Source of the DNA: Myotis daubentonii
Lineage: Eukaryota; Chordata; Mammalia; Chiroptera; Vespertilionidae
DNA: 64,000 nucleotides
Assembly: GCF_963259705.1 (NCBI RefSeq)
Contig: NC_081841.1
Span: 118,801,033 to 118,865,032 of the forward strand
Reading direction: 5' to 3'
A model generated the notes under the pieces. The model worked only from the letters and a program-made list of their open reading frames with translations. It was not told where the DNA came from and ran no database searches. Below are positions 63,880 to 64,000 of the stretch, piece after piece. A program made the translations under genes and the position numbers. The first letter of the stretch is position 1. Each line of letters begins with the position of its first letter.

Positions 63880-64000
63880 TTTTATGTGGCGTTTTCACAA
63901 AAATGTCATTTCCAACAGGAAGAATTCCTGTTTATAGAGCTCAGAAGTTCTGTATAAAGCTTTCAAATGAGGAGTGTACTGTTTATGTTTAACATTGAGA
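63880..64000 (+). repeat. Partial C monomer at the window edge
   Basis: The first 121 bp of a C or E type monomer (ttttatgtggcgttttcac, tccaacagg, gaggagtgtactg), cut by the window end before the ttattt/tttttt site that separates C from E. C is likelier because it follows a 381-bp B. The array continues beyond the window. Confidence 0.9.

Larger units (their letters stand above)
1..64000 (+). repeat. Satellite DNA array of about 383-bp monomers with higher-order structure
   Basis: The whole window is tandem copies of one AT-rich monomer family. Each copy can be anchored on tttta(t/a)gtgg, followed by cacaaaaatgtcattt, aattcctgtttatag, gaaggttctag and a tail ending in -cta, -gta or -aca. I followed 167 complete boundaries and one partial copy, with steps of 383 bp and small exceptions (379-382 or 384). 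All copies point the same way, and I saw no inverted copy, spacer, transposon or unique sequence. Six monomer types (A-F) recur in ordered units. The monomer length is not a multiple of three and stops occur in every frame, so it is not a repetitive coding gene. Such arrays usually lie at centromeres, pericentromeres or other heterochromatin; which one applies here is inference. Confidence 0.98.

Noticed and set aside
1..64000. Repetitive coding gene (tandem protein domains)
   Set aside because: 383 is not divisible by three, every frame has stops in most monomers, and indels of 1-3 bp are tolerated.
1..64000. CRISPR array or bacterial repeat
   Set aside because: There are no short repeats with unique spacers; the repeated unit is 383 bp with no spacer, and there are no cas-like genes.
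1..64000. Transposon-derived array (terminal inverted repeats, target duplications, transposase or reverse transcriptase)
   Set aside because: No terminal repeats or coding remnants were seen; the 21-bp inverted repeat is internal to each monomer and has no element between its arms.

Overview
The window is one uninterrupted block of eukaryotic satellite DNA. It holds no gene, RNA gene, mobile element or unique sequence that I can recognise. From base 1 to base 64000 it is a head-to-tail tandem array of one monomer family, all copies in the same orientation. I walked the boundaries by hand and count 167 complete monomers plus a 121-base partial one at the right edge. The usual monomer length is 383 bp (A-type 379-381, some B-type 381 or 384). 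Hand counts on sample stretches put GC at about one third. Array length, AT richness and hierarchical order suggest centromeric or pericentromeric heterochromatin of a eukaryote. The family is not one I can name, and I cannot assign a species.

Monomers fall into six recurrent types, here called A, B, C, D, E and F, plus one singleton, G. The phase I use begins each monomer at tttta(t/a)gtgg and is arbitrary. Diagnostic marks are: A, gaactcagaacttttgttc and missing 3 bp; B, ggccaggcg and a ccccggg tail; C, gacttatttggcgtgcc; D, tctagaatatactcc and aatagtggt; E, gacttttttggcgtgcc; F, tattgccgtgaaatg and a gacaccggaca tail.

Left domain (1 to about 35.6 kb): a clear higher-order repeat (HOR) in which each unit starts with A and ends with F. 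Sixteen units occur as 5-mers (ABDEF, 1912 bp), 6-mers (ABCDEF, 2295 bp), one 7-mer (ABCBDEF, 2678 bp) and one 8-mer (ABCDEFEF, 3060 bp). The units themselves repeat in order. A 6-mer+5-mer pair of 4207 bp is duplicated (2679-6885, 6886-11092). A five-unit block 6-6-5-5-6 of about 10.7 kb also occurs twice (11093-21800, 21801-32509).

Right domain (about 35.6-64 kb): the order is rearranged. There are runs of a B-C dimer (37099-45133, 56611-58907), three copies of a module led by a B monomer carrying an F-type patch, A-F dimers, E/B hybrid monomers, and the singleton full-length A-like monomer G at 45134-45516. Linked single-base markers in A and B change between the domains, so the two parts have been homogenised separately.

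The best-conserved element is a 21-bp near-perfect inverted repeat early in each monomer (bases 34-54 of the first copy), which is the main candidate for a protein-binding site. Short minus-strand ORFs appear only where two sequence variants meet in one monomer, and I treat them as chance. The array runs past both window edges.
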